Shown piece by piece: positions 41,972 through 51,125 of a stretch of 64,000 nucleotides of DNA (positions within the stretch are counted from its first letter, which is position 1; each line of letters opens with the position of its first letter). The translations under genes were made by a program, and so were the position numbers. The notes under the pieces were generated by a model. The model searched no databases. It had not been told where the DNA came from and saw only the letters and a program-made list of their open reading frames with translations. This stretch comes from Schumannella soli (lineage in GTDB: Bacteria > Actinomycetota > Actinomycetes > Actinomycetales > Microbacteriaceae): positions 327,222 through 391,221 of the forward strand of contig NZ_VHQG01000005.1 of NCBI RefSeq assembly GCF_006517435.1, written 5' to 3'.

Positions 41972-43219
41972 ATGATGAAGCTCGCCGTGCGCTCGACCGC
42001 CGCCGCACTCACCGCCCTCGCCACCGCCGGTGTCGGCTCGCTCTTCGCGGGTGCAGCACCGGCGCAGGCCGCCGAGGGGGACGCCTGCGGTCCGGGCGCG
42101 ACGCTGCTCGCCCCCGACACCTGCGAGCAGGTCTTCACCGGAGGCACCACGACGTTCACCCCGAGCGCGACGGCGACGAAGCTCGAGGCTCTGCTCGTCG
42201 GCGGCGGCGGATCCGGAGCGGCGTACGGAAACGGAACCGGCTATGGAGCGGCCGGAGGAGGAGGCGGCGAGGTCAAGGTCGTCGACGTCACGACCGGCGC
42301 GGCGCCGATCACGGTGAACGTCGGTGGATCCGCTCAGGCCAGCTCGATCGTTTCGGGGGCCTTCACCTCCAGCGCGGCGTCCGGTGTCGCCGGTGTCGCC
42401 GGTAACGAAGTCGCCACCGGTGGCGCGAGCGGCAACGGCAACGCTGGCGCTTCCACCCCGGCCGGCTCGAACTATGCCGCCGGCGCCGGTGCGGGCGGCA
42501 GCCCTTCGGTGCAGCAGAACGGCGGCGCCGGACTGGTCGTCGGTGATGTCGCCGCCGTCGGCTCGCTCTTCGCGGGTGACACCCGCTGCGTCGGCGGTGG
42601 TGGTGCGGTCGGCACGATCAGCGGATCGATCGTCGGAACGGCCGCGTGCGGCGGTTCTGCGCAGACTCCGGGGGATGCCACGCAGCTCTCGGCTGCCGTT
42701 GCGAACAGCGGAGGAGGAGGCGGCGCCACGATCGGCGATGCAGCGACCTCCCGTTTCGGGACCAGTTCGGCTGGCGCCTCCGGCGTCGTCGTGCTGCGCT
42801 GGCGTCTCGCCCCGGTGACGGTCACCTTCGACGCCAACGGCCACGGCGCTGCGCCCGCAGCGGAGACGGTCTCCTACGGCACCGCCGCCGCCGAGCCGTC
42901 GGCTCCGTCGGCCACCGGCTGGGTCTTCGGCGGGTGGTTCACCGACGCCACGCTCGCGACCCCGGTCGACTTCGCGGCGCCGCTGACCGCATCCACCACC
43001 TACTTCGCGAAGTGGACCGCCGGGCCCGTCTCCGGCACGCCGACGGCGGTCGACCCGGCCGCCGCTGTGTCGGACGGCGACGCGGTCGGCGCCGACCGGC
43101 TCCCCGACACGGGCGTCGAGGTGTCCGGCGCAGCGATCGTCACAGCGCTGTCGGCCCTGGTGCTCGGTCTGGGACTGGTCACCGTCGCCCGTGTGCGCCG
43201 ACGCCGTCAGCAGTTCTGA
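41972..43219 (+). CDS. Sortase-anchored (LPxTG) glycine-rich surface protein with InlB-type repeat
   Basis: A 415-residue wall protein. Signal peptide (1-34, cleavage after AQA), a glycine-rich domain (about 65-275, including LVGGGGSGAAYG and AAGGGGGEVKV), one InlB B-repeat/Flg_new domain (about 283-348, VTFDANGHGAAPA to YFAKWT), a short linker, then LPDTG (377-381), a hydrophobic helix and an Arg-rich tail. LPDTG suits a class different from the LASTG protein at 11513. GGAG precedes two adjacent ATG codons (41972, 41975). An adhesin or cell-envelope role is likely. Confidence 0.9.
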   Translation: MMKLAVRSTAAALTALATAGVGSLFAGAAPAQAAEGDACGPGATLLAPDTCEQVFTGGTTTFTPSATATKLEALLVGGGGSGAAYGNGTGYGAAGGGGGEVKVVDVTTGAAPITVNVGGSAQASSIVSGAFTSSAASGVAGVAGNEVATGGASGNGNAGASTPAGSNYAAGAGAGGSPSVQQNGGAGLVVGDVAAVGSLFAGDTRCVGGGGAVGTISGSIVGTAACGGSAQTPGDATQLSAAVANSGGGGGATIGDAATSRFGTSSAGASGVVVLRWRLAPVTVTFDANGHGAAPAAETVSYGTAAAEPSAPSATGWVFGGWFTDATLATPVDFAAPLTASTTYFAKWTAGPVSGTPTAVDPAAAVSDGDAVGADRLPDTGVEVSGAAIVTALSALVLGLGLVTVARVRRRRQQF

Positions 43220-43243
43220 CTCGCGACGCGATCCGATCGATTC

Positions 43244-43276
43244 GAAGCGCCCCGCTGCTCGGCAGCGGGGCGCTTC
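43244..43276. terminator. Strong bidirectional terminator
   Basis: A perfect 15-bp stem (43244-43258 with 43262-43276) with a 3-nt loop, between the convergent surface-protein and AMP-binding enzyme genes. Confidence 0.88.
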
Positions 43277-43294
43277 CGCGTCAGTCGGACGGGG

Positions 43295-44752
43295 TCAGCT
43301 CTCGCCGTGCTGCGCCGCGAGCACACGGCGCAGCGGCTTGCCCATCGCATTGCGGGGGATGTCGGCCACGCGGACCACGAGGGTCGGCGCCGCCGAGGAG
43401 AACTCGCGCGCCAGGCTGCGGACCAGCTCCGTGACGTCCGCGTCGGCGTCACGCGCAACCGCGTCATCCAGCACGATCGCCAGCCCGATGCCCCGCACGC
43501 CGGATTCCGTCGCGTAGTCGAAGGCGCAGGCGTCTTTCACGCCCGGATGCGCGAGCGCGGCGTGGTCGAGCCGCACCGGATCGATCTTCACTCCACCGGC
43601 ATTCAGCACCTCGGTCTCCCGGCCGGTGAGCGTGAGCCCGCCGTCGGCGCGGAAGAAGCCGAGATCTCCGGAGTAGAACCAGCCGTCGCGGAACGCCCGT
43701 GCACTCGCCTCCGCGTCGCCCAGGTACGAGAAGGCCATCCCCTCGCTGCGGTGACGCACCCGACCGCGCTCTCCGATCGGCAGCGGACGATCCTCATCGT
43801 CGACGATCTCGATCGTGGAGCCCGGCAGCACAGAGCCGGCGTCGGAGGGATCGTCCGAGTCGTACACCCGGCTCGTGCCGATCGTCGCCTCGGTCGAGCC
43901 GTACATGCTGTGGATCACACATCCCTCGGTCGCCCGCCGCACCCGATCGGCGACGCCCGGGGGCATGACGGTCCCGCCGACGAAGACCGTCTCGACGGCG
44001 GGCAGCGTGCGACCCTCCTTCTCGAGCTGCTCGACCAGAGCCGCGATCTGCGCCGGGGAGCCCTTGAGCGACGTGACGGCGTTGTCGGCGGCCAGCCGCA
44101 CGAGCGCCGCCTGATCGGCGCCGCCCGAGCTGAGGAACGGCCGACCGCCGTCGACCGCGAGGTGGAATCCGCCGAAGCCCCAGGGGGTGCGGAAATCCAT
44201 CAGCACCAGGAAGGGGTCGCCCTGGAACCAGGTGTCGAGGGCATCGTCGAACGATCGGAGTGCGCGCCGGGACAGCTCGATCGCCCGAGGGGTGCCGGTC
44301 GTCCCGCTCGAGAACACGATCCGGATGGTGTCGGGGCAGTCGTCCGTCGGGCTGATGCCGGAGGGGTTCTCCTCGATGCGTCGCAGGAAGCGCGCATCCA
44401 CCTCCACGATCTGGGCATCGGCGATGACCGGTGCGCCCGGCGAACCCGCCCGCGACGTGACGACCCAGTGGATGTCGAACACCCCGGTCGGGTCGTACCC
44501 CTCGGGCAGGACGGTCGGGATCGCACCCTCGTGGTAGAGCGCCTCGGTGAACAGGACGGCGAGCTGGTCGGGGAGATCCAGCGCGACCACCTCGTGCGCT
44601 CGCAGTCCGAGTCGGCGCAGCTCGAAGGCGATCTGCTTCGTCAGCAGGAGCGCCTCGGCGTTCGTGACGACACTGTCGGCGGAACGGAGGAAGCCGCCGC
44701 GCGGATCGGCGTCGGCGTTGCGCTGCAGCGCGAGGAACAGGTTGTCGGGCAC
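43295..44752 (-). CDS. Stand-alone AMP-binding (adenylate-forming) enzyme
   Basis: A 485-residue ANL-superfamily enzyme, activating a carboxylate as acyl-AMP. The phosphate-loop motif is SSGTTGTPRA (148-157), YGSTEATIG lies in the centre, the hinge motif is TGRETEVLNAGGVKI and the C-terminal catalytic-lysine motif is NAMGKPLRR. The N-terminal half is shorter than in long-chain acyl-CoA synthetases. No carrier protein or acyl-CoA enzyme lies nearby, so the substrate and acceptor are unknown. The start is GTG with GAGG close upstream; TACTCT ends five bases before it. Confidence 0.86.
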   Translation of the reverse strand: MPDNLFLALQRNADADPRGGFLRSADSVVTNAEALLLTKQIAFELRRLGLRAHEVVALDLPDQLAVLFTEALYHEGAIPTVLPEGYDPTGVFDIHWVVTSRAGSPGAPVIADAQIVEVDARFLRRIEENPSGISPTDDCPDTIRIVFSSGTTGTPRAIELSRRALRSFDDALDTWFQGDPFLVLMDFRTPWGFGGFHLAVDGGRPFLSSGGADQAALVRLAADNAVTSLKGSPAQIAALVEQLEKEGRTLPAVETVFVGGTVMPPGVADRVRRATEGCVIHSMYGSTEATIGTSRVYDSDDPSDAGSVLPGSTIEIVDDEDRPLPIGERGRVRHRSEGMAFSYLGDAEASARAFRDGWFYSGDLGFFRADGGLTLTGRETEVLNAGGVKIDPVRLDHAALAHPGVKDACAFDYATESGVRGIGLAIVLDDAVARDADADVTELVRSLAREFSSAAPTLVVRVADIPRNAMGKPLRRVLAAQHGES

Positions 44753-44833
44753 GCCTCAGAGTAGAGCCGACGCCGGGGTCGACCGTCGCGCGACGCGTGC
44801 GCCGCTGTCGGCGGCTGCCGACAGGATGGGCGC

Positions 44834-45493
44834 ATGGCGAAGAAGACCGACCCGACCCCGCGCATCGACCCGCTGCGACTGCACGGACTCGTCGACGGCG
44901 ACCCGACCGCGCTCGCCGCGGGGGAGCGCTACGAGGGCCTCCGCATCGCCGGCGCCGACCTCACCGAGTGGGACCTCTCGGGAGCGACGTTCACCGAGTG
45001 CGAGCTCGCCGACTGGACGGTGCACGACACCGGTCTCCGCGCCATCCGCCTGATCGAGACGCGCCTCGAGCGGCTGAACGCGCCGGTGATCGTCGCCCCG
45101 CGCGCGACGCTGCGCGATGTCGAGATCGACGGCTCGCGGCTCGGATCGGCCGAGCTCTACGACGCCGAGCTCGAGCGCGTCGTGGTCAGCGCCTCGAAGC
45201 TCGGCTGGCTGAACCTGCGCTCGTCGCGGCTGGAGGACGTCGTGTTCCGCGGCTGCCGCTTCGACGAGCTCGACCTCGGCGGCGCGACCCTCACCCGCGT
45301 CGCCTTCGAGGACTGCACGGTCGACCGGCTCGTGCTGCACGGCGTCCGCGCGACCCACCTCGACCTGCGCGGGCTCGACGTGCACGCGATCGACGGCATC
45401 GAGGGGATGCGCGGCGCCCGCATCGGCGAGGTGCAGGCCGCCGCGATGACGAGACTGTTCGCGGCGCACCTCGGCATCGAGATCGCCGACTGA
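44834..45493 (+). CDS. Pentapeptide-repeat protein
   Basis: A 219-residue protein built mostly of pentapeptide repeats (about residues 36-185; LRIAGADLTEWDLSGATF, LNLRSSRLEDVVF, LDLGGATLTRVAF), which fold as a right-handed quadrilateral helix. Some members mimic DNA and protect gyrase; others have unknown roles. The repeat face here is not especially acidic by eye. A CAGGAT box six bases before the ATG suggests a leaderless transcript. Confidence 0.85.
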   Translation: MAKKTDPTPRIDPLRLHGLVDGDPTALAAGERYEGLRIAGADLTEWDLSGATFTECELADWTVHDTGLRAIRLIETRLERLNAPVIVAPRATLRDVEIDGSRLGSAELYDAELERVVVSASKLGWLNLRSSRLEDVVFRGCRFDELDLGGATLTRVAFEDCTVDRLVLHGVRATHLDLRGLDVHAIDGIEGMRGARIGEVQAAAMTRLFAAHLGIEIAD

Positions 45494-45531
45494 CGACGGT
45501 CCGCCCCTGCCGCCGGGCGACGCCGCGCCGA

Positions 45532-45635
45532 GTGGCCACGAATGCAGACGACACGCCGCACGTGGCGCGCATCTCTGGTCGCTGGACGACCGGGGCATCG
45601 CGAGGGTGGCCACGAATGCACGCGACACGCCACAC
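45532..45635 (+). repeat. Two copies of a 30-bp intergenic direct repeat
   Basis: Positions 45532-45561 and 45606-45635 agree at 27 of 30 bases, both starting GTGGCCACGAATGCA and containing CGACACGCC. They flank 44 unrelated bases in the gap between the pentapeptide-repeat gene and the HAD gene. No gene is evident there. Confidence 0.85.
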
Positions 45636-45657
45636 CGAGCCCGCAACCGCCCTGCGC

Positions 45658-45663
45658 TAGCGT
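45658..45663 (+). promoter_or_regulatory. -10 box TAGCGT, leaderless geometry
   Basis: TAGCGT, six bases, then the GTG start at 45670. Confidence 0.5.
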
Positions 45664-45669
45664 CGGAGC

Positions 45670-46341
45670 GTGCCGATCGACCTCACCGCATCCGGGTTCC
45701 TCTTCGACATGGACGGCACGCTCGTCGACTCGCACGCCGTCGTCGAACGGCAGTGGGGCCGCCTCGCGGCCGACCACGGGCTCGACATCGACGAGATCCT
45801 CCGCGTCTCGCACGGCGTGCAGGCGATCGACACGATCCGCCGCTTCCTGCCCGACCTGAGCCCCGCCGAGCAGACCGCCGTCGCCGACGACCTGGTCGCG
45901 CGCGAGGAGGACGACATCGACGGCATCGTCGAGATCGCGGGCGCGGCGGCGTTCCTGGATGCGATGGCCGCCGCCTTCGCGCCGGTCGCCCTCGTCACGA
46001 GCGCGCCGCGCAGTCTCGCGCTCGCACGCCTCGACGCGGCCGGCGTGCGCCGTCCGGTCGTCGTCGTGACCGCCGAGGACGTCGAGCGCGGCAAGCCGAA
46101 CCCCGACGCCTTCCTGCTCGCCGCCGAGCGACTCGGACTCGACGCCGCGAGCTGCGCGGCCTTCGAGGATGCGCCCGCCGGCATCGCCGCGGCCGTCGCC
46201 TCGGGCGCGCAGACGGTCGTCGTCGGCGGCGCCGTGACCGCCGAGACGCCGGCCCTCGCCCGCATCACCGATTACACCGGGCTCGTCGTCGACATCGCAC
46301 ACGACGGCGGAGCCCCCGTCTGGCGGGTCAGCGGCGCCTGA
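45670..46341 (+). CDS. HAD-family sugar-phosphatase-like hydrolase
   Basis: A 223-residue HAD hydrolase of the beta-phosphoglucomutase/YfbT-like group. Motif I is FDMDGTLVDS, motif II is VTSAPRS, and motif III is GKPNPDAF with FEDAPAGIAAA. A helical cap (about 22-85) after motif I indicates a small phosphorylated substrate such as a sugar phosphate. GTG start with GGAGC close by and a TAGCGT box at the leaderless distance. Confidence 0.88.
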   Translation: MPIDLTASGFLFDMDGTLVDSHAVVERQWGRLAADHGLDIDEILRVSHGVQAIDTIRRFLPDLSPAEQTAVADDLVAREEDDIDGIVEIAGAAAFLDAMAAAFAPVALVTSAPRSLALARLDAAGVRRPVVVVTAEDVERGKPNPDAFLLAAERLGLDAASCAAFEDAPAGIAAAVASGAQTVVVGGAVTAETPALARITDYTGLVVDIAHDGGAPVWRVSGA

Positions 46342-46463
46342 CCGGCGCACCCGCCGCGCACCCGCCCGCGCATCCCGACTGCGCGCGTCATCGTCGCGTC
46401 ATCTTCCCCTCGGCATCCTCGGCTCAGGCAGCGCACCGCTGCCCCGACACCGGGAGATGACCG

Positions 46464-47897
46464 ATGACACCGAAGACCCTCCGATTCGGCGCCGCCGCCC
46501 TCGCGGCCGCGACCGCCGTCGCCGGCGTGACGCTGACGTTGGCGACCACGACCGATGCCTCCGCCGCGCCGCCGAAGCCCCGTGCAGCCGCATCCACCAC
46601 CAAGCTCTTCGTCGCGCCGACCGGAGCCGACACGAACGCCGGAACCGCCGCCGCCCCGCTGCGCACCCCGCAGAAGGCCGTCGACAAGCTCGGCGCCGCG
46701 GGCGGCACGGTCGAGCTGGCCGCGGGCACCTATGCGAAGCAGCGCATCGTGCTCAGCGGACGCAGCGGCGTGACCGTGCAGGCCGCGCCCGGCGCGAAGG
46801 TCGTGCTCGACGCGACGGGGCTGACCCCGGCCGCCGACACGACCGGGGTGGTCGATGTGCGCGACAGCTCCGACATCGTGATCCAGGGGCTGGATGTCAC
46901 CGGCTTCCGCACGAAGTCGCGCGGTCGCACGCCGGTCGGCATCTTCGTGGGCGGATCCGGCTCGAACATCACGGTCGCCGGCAACCACGTGCACCACCTC
47001 GGCAACGACAACACGACGCAGGAGGCGGATGACGTGAACGCCCACGGCATCGCCGTCTACGGCACGAACGGCGCGAAGCCGATCACGAACCTGACGATCC
47101 GCGGCAACGAGGTCGACCACCTCGTGCTCGGCGCGAGCGAGTCGGTCGTCGTCAACGGCAACGTCGACGGCTGGACGATCGACCAGAACGCCGTGCACGA
47201 CAACAACAACATCGGCATCGACGCGATCGGCTACGAGAAGACCGCGACCGGCGGCTCGACCGACGCCGACCGCGCGCGCAACGGCCGCATCACCGGCAAC
47301 ACCGTCACCCGCATCACCTCGATCGGCAACCCGGCCTACGCGGGCGGCTGCGACTGCGCCGACGGCATCTACGTGGATGGCGGCCGCGACATCGTGATCA
47401 GCGGCAACCGCGTCGACAGCGCCGAGATCGGCATCGAGGTCGCCTCCGAGCACAAGGGCGGCACGACGAACGGCATCCGCGTCGAGAACAACACGGTCGT
47501 CCGCAGCGCCTGGGTCGGTCTCGCGGTCGGCGGCTACTCGGCGACGAAGGGCGACGCCTACGACGTCACCGTGACCGGCAACACCTTCACCGGCAACAAC
47601 CAGAACGACGACGGCTCGCCCGAGATCCTGCTGCAGAACATGGTGCACGACAGCACCTTCACCGCGAACCGCATCACCGCGACCGGCGGCAGCCCGGCTC
47701 TGGTCGGCCGCGTGAAGAACGCCGGCGCCGCCGCGAAGACCGCGAACGTCGTGTTCGACCGCAACGACTACGGTTCGCCGGTCGCGGCGACGCAGGTCGC
47801 CTTCAGCTGGAACGGCAGCGACGTGACCGGGTTCTCCGCCTGGAAGACCCGCTCCGGTCAGGATGCGGCGAGCACCTACACGGTGCGCTCCAGCTGA
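46464..47897 (+). CDS. Secreted right-handed beta-helix protein
   Basis: A 477-residue exported protein: signal peptide (1-35, ending ASA), a DUF1565-like opening KLFVAPTGADTNAGT with PQKAVDKLGAAGGTVELAAGTY, and then parallel beta-helix rungs to about residue 425 marked by repeated (I/V)xGNxV segments. The fold is that of polysaccharide lyases and tail-spike-like enzymes. A CDCADGIYVDGG loop may hold a metal or the active site. Polysaccharide cleavage is plausible but unproven. GGGAG lies eight bases before the ATG. Confidence 0.85.
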   Translation: MTPKTLRFGAAALAAATAVAGVTLTLATTTDASAAPPKPRAAASTTKLFVAPTGADTNAGTAAAPLRTPQKAVDKLGAAGGTVELAAGTYAKQRIVLSGRSGVTVQAAPGAKVVLDATGLTPAADTTGVVDVRDSSDIVIQGLDVTGFRTKSRGRTPVGIFVGGSGSNITVAGNHVHHLGNDNTTQEADDVNAHGIAVYGTNGAKPITNLTIRGNEVDHLVLGASESVVVNGNVDGWTIDQNAVHDNNNIGIDAIGYEKTATGGSTDADRARNGRITGNTVTRITSIGNPAYAGGCDCADGIYVDGGRDIVISGNRVDSAEIGIEVASEHKGGTTNGIRVENNTVVRSAWVGLAVGGYSATKGDAYDVTVTGNTFTGNNQNDDGSPEILLQNMVHDSTFTANRITATGGSPALVGRVKNAGAAAKTANVVFDRNDYGSPVAATQVAFSWNGSDVTGFSAWKTRSGQDAASTYTVRSS

Positions 47898-47910
47898 CGA
47901 AGATCGCCGT

Positions 47911-47968
47911 GAGAGTACGCACTCTGCGCCCCGACACGCGGTCGGGCGACGGCAGAGTGCGTGCTCTC
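47911..47968. terminator. Long hairpin after the beta-helix gene
   Basis: Arms 47911-47927 and 47952-47968 pair at 16 of 17 bases; the loop contains a second stem CCCGAC/GTCGGG. It starts 13 bases after the stop codon. Confidence 0.7.
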
Positions 47969-48046
47969 GCGGAGCCCGGTATCAAGCCCGGTCCACGTCG
48001 GCGGCCGGCGCCTCGCCCTGCGGCGACCGGATGCCATGATGAGCCG

Positions 48047-48742
48047 GTGCGGGTGCTGCTGCTGGAAGACGACGACGCCCTGCGCGGGAGCATCGCGGCG
48101 GTGCTGCGCTCGCGTGGCGACGCGGTCGACGAGGCGGCGACTCTGGCCGAGGCGGACGAGCGGCTCTACATCACCGACTACGACGTGGCCGTGCTCGATC
48201 GCACCGTGCCGGGCGGCGACTCGGCGGCGCTGGCCCGCCGCGCCCGCGCCGACGGCGTGACGACGCCCATCCTCTTCTTGACCGCGCTCGACGGGATCGA
48301 CCAGCGCGTCGCCGGCCTCGACGCGGGCGGCGACGACTACCTCGCGAAGCCCTTCGCGATGGCCGAGCTGCTGGCGCGGCTGCGCTCGCTCGGCCGCCGC
48401 AGCGCGAGTGTGCAGGCGCCGGTGCTGATGCTCGCCGACCTCGTCGTCGATCCCGCGCAGCTCACGGCGCAGCGCGGCGGCCGAGCGCTGACGCTCACCG
48501 CGAAGGAGATGGCGATCCTCGTCTACCTGCTGCGCAACGCCGGGCGCGTCGTCTCGCGCACCGAGCTGATCGAGCACTGCTGGGATGAGCACGCCGACCC
48601 GCGCTCGAACGTCGTCGACGTGCGGATGCGGCTGCTGCGGCAGAAGCTCGGCGAGCCGGCACTCGTGCACACGGTGCGCGGGGCCGGCTACGTCGCGCGC
48701 GAGCAGTCGGGCGACGACGACGCGGGCGCGGGGGCGGAGTGA
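48047..48742 (+). CDS. OmpR/PhoP-type response regulator
   Basis: A 231-residue two-component regulator. The receiver domain has the acidic pair EDDD near the N-terminus, phospho-acceptor Asp51 (VLDRTVPGG), the switch Thr in LFLTALDG and Lys in YLAKPF. The C-terminal winged helix (about 125-222) includes LTAKEMAILVYLLRNAGRVV. The GTG at 48047 is chosen because the receiver strand starts there (VRVLLLEDD); a CATGAT box lies six bases before it. It is coupled to the histidine kinase by a GTGA overlap. Confidence 0.92.
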   Translation: MRVLLLEDDDALRGSIAAVLRSRGDAVDEAATLAEADERLYITDYDVAVLDRTVPGGDSAALARRARADGVTTPILFLTALDGIDQRVAGLDAGGDDYLAKPFAMAELLARLRSLGRRSASVQAPVLMLADLVVDPAQLTAQRGGRALTLTAKEMAILVYLLRNAGRVVSRTELIEHCWDEHADPRSNVVDVRMRLLRQKLGEPALVHTVRGAGYVAREQSGDDDAGAGAE

Positions 48743-50193
48743 GCACCCCGCGGCGCACCGCCGCATCCTCGAGCCCGCGTGCCGCGCTCCAGCGCCTTCA
48801 CCGCAACCTCGCCCTGATCTTCGCGCTGAGCGCCCTGGTCGGCGTTGCCGCCTTCGCCGTGGTGCTCGTCGTCGTCGACACCCACGCCCGCGAGCGCGAG
48901 CTCGACAGCTTCCTGCAGGGCGAGGCCGGGCGCGCGGCGGGGCTCGTCTTCGGCACGAGCGCCGAACCCGACACGAGCGCGCTGACCGACGACATGCTGT
49001 TCGATCGCCCCGACGGCGCGCGCCCGGCGCGGCTCGTCGTCTTCGCTCGGGGCGGCGACCCGCGCGAGGTGCTCGACTCCGATCCCGATCTGACTCCGCA
49101 CGCCGATCCGGCGGCCGGCGCCTCCGTTCCGTCGACCGATGCGCTCATCCCGATCGCCCGGCTGTCGATGTCCGACCCGGAGGAGAACGGAGTCCGCTCG
49201 ACGCTGCCGCTCGGCCACACCACCGTGCGCGCGGTCGCGATGCCGTGGTTCTCCGACGGCGACGGACGTGAGGTCGCCGGCTCCGTCGTCGCGGTGGCGC
49301 CCGCCGTCTCCTGGACCACCGGACCGCTTCTCCTGCCGACGCTCGTCGGCGGAGCCGTGCTGGTGATCGTGCTCGCCGCCGTCGGCGCGCTGATCACGCG
49401 GCGCAGCATCCGCCCGGCCGTGGATGCGACGCAGCAGCGTGAGCGCTTCCTCGCTCTGGCGGCGCACGAGCTGCGCACCCCGTTGGCGCGCCTGCGCGCC
49501 GGGGCCGAGTCGCTCGAGCGCGGCGGGGTCGACCCGGTGCGGGCGGAGGTCGGCGGCTCAGCCGCCGACGGCGAGGACGGCGTCCGTGCCGAGGTCGGCC
49601 GCACGACCCCCGCCGTGCGCGAGCTCGTGTCGATCGCCGACGGCGCGAGCCGCGTGATCGACAATCTGCTGCTCGCGGCGCGCATCGACCAGGCGGAGGT
49701 GCCCGAGGTGCGGGAGCCCGTGCGGCTCGATCGGGTCGCCGCCGACGCCGAGCACCTCGACCCGAACGTGATCGTCGACGTCGCCGAGCCGCTCACGGTC
49801 GTCGGCGACCGCGACCTGCTGCGCCATCTGGTCGCCAACCTCGTCGAGAACGCCCGCCGCCACGGCACGGTGCCCGAGCGCCCGCCGCTCATCACGGTCG
49901 CGGTGTTCCGGCGTGCGGCGGCGGACGCCCGGTCGGGTGCGGGCGCGGGTGCGAGTGCCGGCGCGGATGCCATCGTGCTGCAGGTGCGCGACCTCGGCCC
50001 CGGCTTCCCGGCCGCACTCGACGTGACGCGCGAGTTCGTCACGAGCGGCAACGGCGGAACCGGTCTCGGCCTCTCGCTCGCGAGCTGGATCGCCCGCCGT
50101 CATTGCGCGACCCTCGCGATCGGCGCGAATGAGGTCGACGGCGTCGGCGGCCAGGTCGAGCTGGTCTTCCCGTCGGCGCCGTCGGCGAACTGA
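48739..50193 (+). CDS. Sensor histidine kinase
   Basis: A 484-residue membrane kinase, partner of the preceding regulator. Transmembrane helices at about 24-46 and 196-218 flank an extracytoplasmic sensor domain. The phospho-acceptor is His243 (LAAHELRTPLARLR), the N-box is LVANLVENARRHG and the G-boxes are DLGPGFP and GTGLGLSLA. No clear HAMP domain is seen. An unusual insertion in the dimerisation domain (about 255-290) carries a duplicated VRAEVG, and another Ala/Gly insertion lies in the ATP domain (about 394-412). The signal is unknown. Confidence 0.9.
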   Translation: MSTPRRTAASSSPRAALQRLHRNLALIFALSALVGVAAFAVVLVVVDTHARERELDSFLQGEAGRAAGLVFGTSAEPDTSALTDDMLFDRPDGARPARLVVFARGGDPREVLDSDPDLTPHADPAAGASVPSTDALIPIARLSMSDPEENGVRSTLPLGHTTVRAVAMPWFSDGDGREVAGSVVAVAPAVSWTTGPLLLPTLVGGAVLVIVLAAVGALITRRSIRPAVDATQQRERFLALAAHELRTPLARLRAGAESLERGGVDPVRAEVGGSAADGEDGVRAEVGRTTPAVRELVSIADGASRVIDNLLLAARIDQAEVPEVREPVRLDRVAADAEHLDPNVIVDVAEPLTVVGDRDLLRHLVANLVENARRHGTVPERPPLITVAVFRRAAADARSGAGAGASAGADAIVLQVRDLGPGFPAALDVTREFVTSGNGGTGLGLSLASWIARRHCATLAIGANEVDGVGGQVELVFPSAPSAN

Positions 50194-50261
50194 GCCGCGC
50201 CGCCGCGCTTCGAGCGCTCGCCCGGCCCCCGATCTCCCCCCTCGCGCACCGGCCGGCCCAC

Positions 50262-50585
50262 TCACACCCCGTTGATCCCGCCGCTGCGCGCGTGCTGCGC
50301 CAGGAACACCTGGTGGGCCGCGAACGCGGCCGCGCGCAGCGTGCGGTAGTAGCCGATGAGCTTGCGGTCGCCGCTCTGCTCGGCCCAGGTGACGGCGCGG
50401 TAGCCGACCTCGCCGCCGATGCGCAGCATCCGGATGATCGCGTAGTCGCGCACCTGCGAGCGCATGACCCAGGTGCCGGGCTCGACCTCGTCGGCCGAGA
50501 GGATGGGATGCCACGCGGGGGAATAGCCGGAGCGGGCGCGCGCCGCCGCATCCAGCCCGTCCTGCACGCTGCCGTTGAGAGCCAC
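50262..50585 (-). CDS. Conserved hypothetical small protein
   Basis: A 107-residue soluble protein with no recognised domain. It contains EVEPGTWVMRSQVRDYAII, a basic/aromatic middle (KLIGYYRTLRAA) and ends HARSGGINGV. The mix resembles small actinobacterial nuclease- or antitoxin-accessory proteins only loosely, so no function is given. The GTG at 50585 has a good GAGGAACACC leader; the much longer open frame upstream overlaps the divergent DUF1801 gene region and is not supported. Confidence 0.65.
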   Translation of the reverse strand: MALNGSVQDGLDAAARARSGYSPAWHPILSADEVEPGTWVMRSQVRDYAIIRMLRIGGEVGYRAVTWAEQSGDRKLIGYYRTLRAAAFAAHQVFLAQHARSGGINGV

Positions 50586-50732
50586 GGTGTTCCTCGGATT
50601 CGGGAGCCGCGCGGACGCGCGGGCTCGGACAGGAGTGCGTCCGGCCACGCGTGATGCTCGGATGCTACGCCCGCCCGACGACACCGCGACCACCTGTTGA
50701 CCCGCGCCCGCCCGCGCCGGGAAGCTGGCCGC

Positions 50733-51125
50733 ATGCCCGCGAAGCACCGCACCGTCGACGAGTTCCGCGCCGCCCTCGAACCCGACGACCGGGCTCGCTT
50801 CGAGGGGATGCGCGCGCTGCTGCTCGAGGTCGAGCCGCGGCTGAGCGAGACGATCAAGTGGAACGCACCGAGCTACGACCTCGACGGCCGCGACCGGCTG
50901 ACGTTCAACGTGATGAACCGGCAGCGCGAACTGCAGCTGCTGCTGCACCTCGGCGCGTCGCGCGCCGAGACCCGCGGCGGTGCGCCGATCGTCGACGACC
51001 CGGCCGGACTGGTGCGCTGGCTCTCCGACATCCGCGGCGTGCTCGGGGTGCCCGACCCGGCCGCGCTCGCCGAGCGGCGCGGCGACTACGCCGACCTGAT
51101 CACGCGCTGGATCGCGGTTCCGTAG
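50733..51125 (+). CDS. DUF1801 (YdhG-like) domain protein
   Basis: A 130-residue protein of the DUF1801 family, recognised by the segment ETIKWNAPSYDLDGRDRLTF and the later LLLHLGASR. Family members have a small alpha/beta fold (iron-chaperone-like frataxin resemblance) and unclear roles. A GAAGCT box six bases before the ATG suggests a leaderless transcript; no RBS is seen. The 285 bases after it (51126-51410) hold no gene, only a GC-rich hairpin near 51267-51289. Confidence 0.8.
   Translation: MPAKHRTVDEFRAALEPDDRARFEGMRALLLEVEPRLSETIKWNAPSYDLDGRDRLTFNVMNRQRELQLLLHLGASRAETRGGAPIVDDPAGLVRWLSDIRGVLGVPDPAALAERRGDYADLITRWIAVP

Noticed and set aside
39584..42844. A 1086-codon open frame on the minus strand
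   Set aside because: It covers folE, folP, the RibD-like gene and part of a surface protein, all with clear family motifs on the plus strand. The translated product is Arg/Gly/Val-rich without any domain.
50586..50948. N-terminal extension of the small protein at 50262-50585
   Set aside because: The open frame continues, but it would overlap the DUF1801 gene on the other strand, and the GTG at 50585 has a good RBS.
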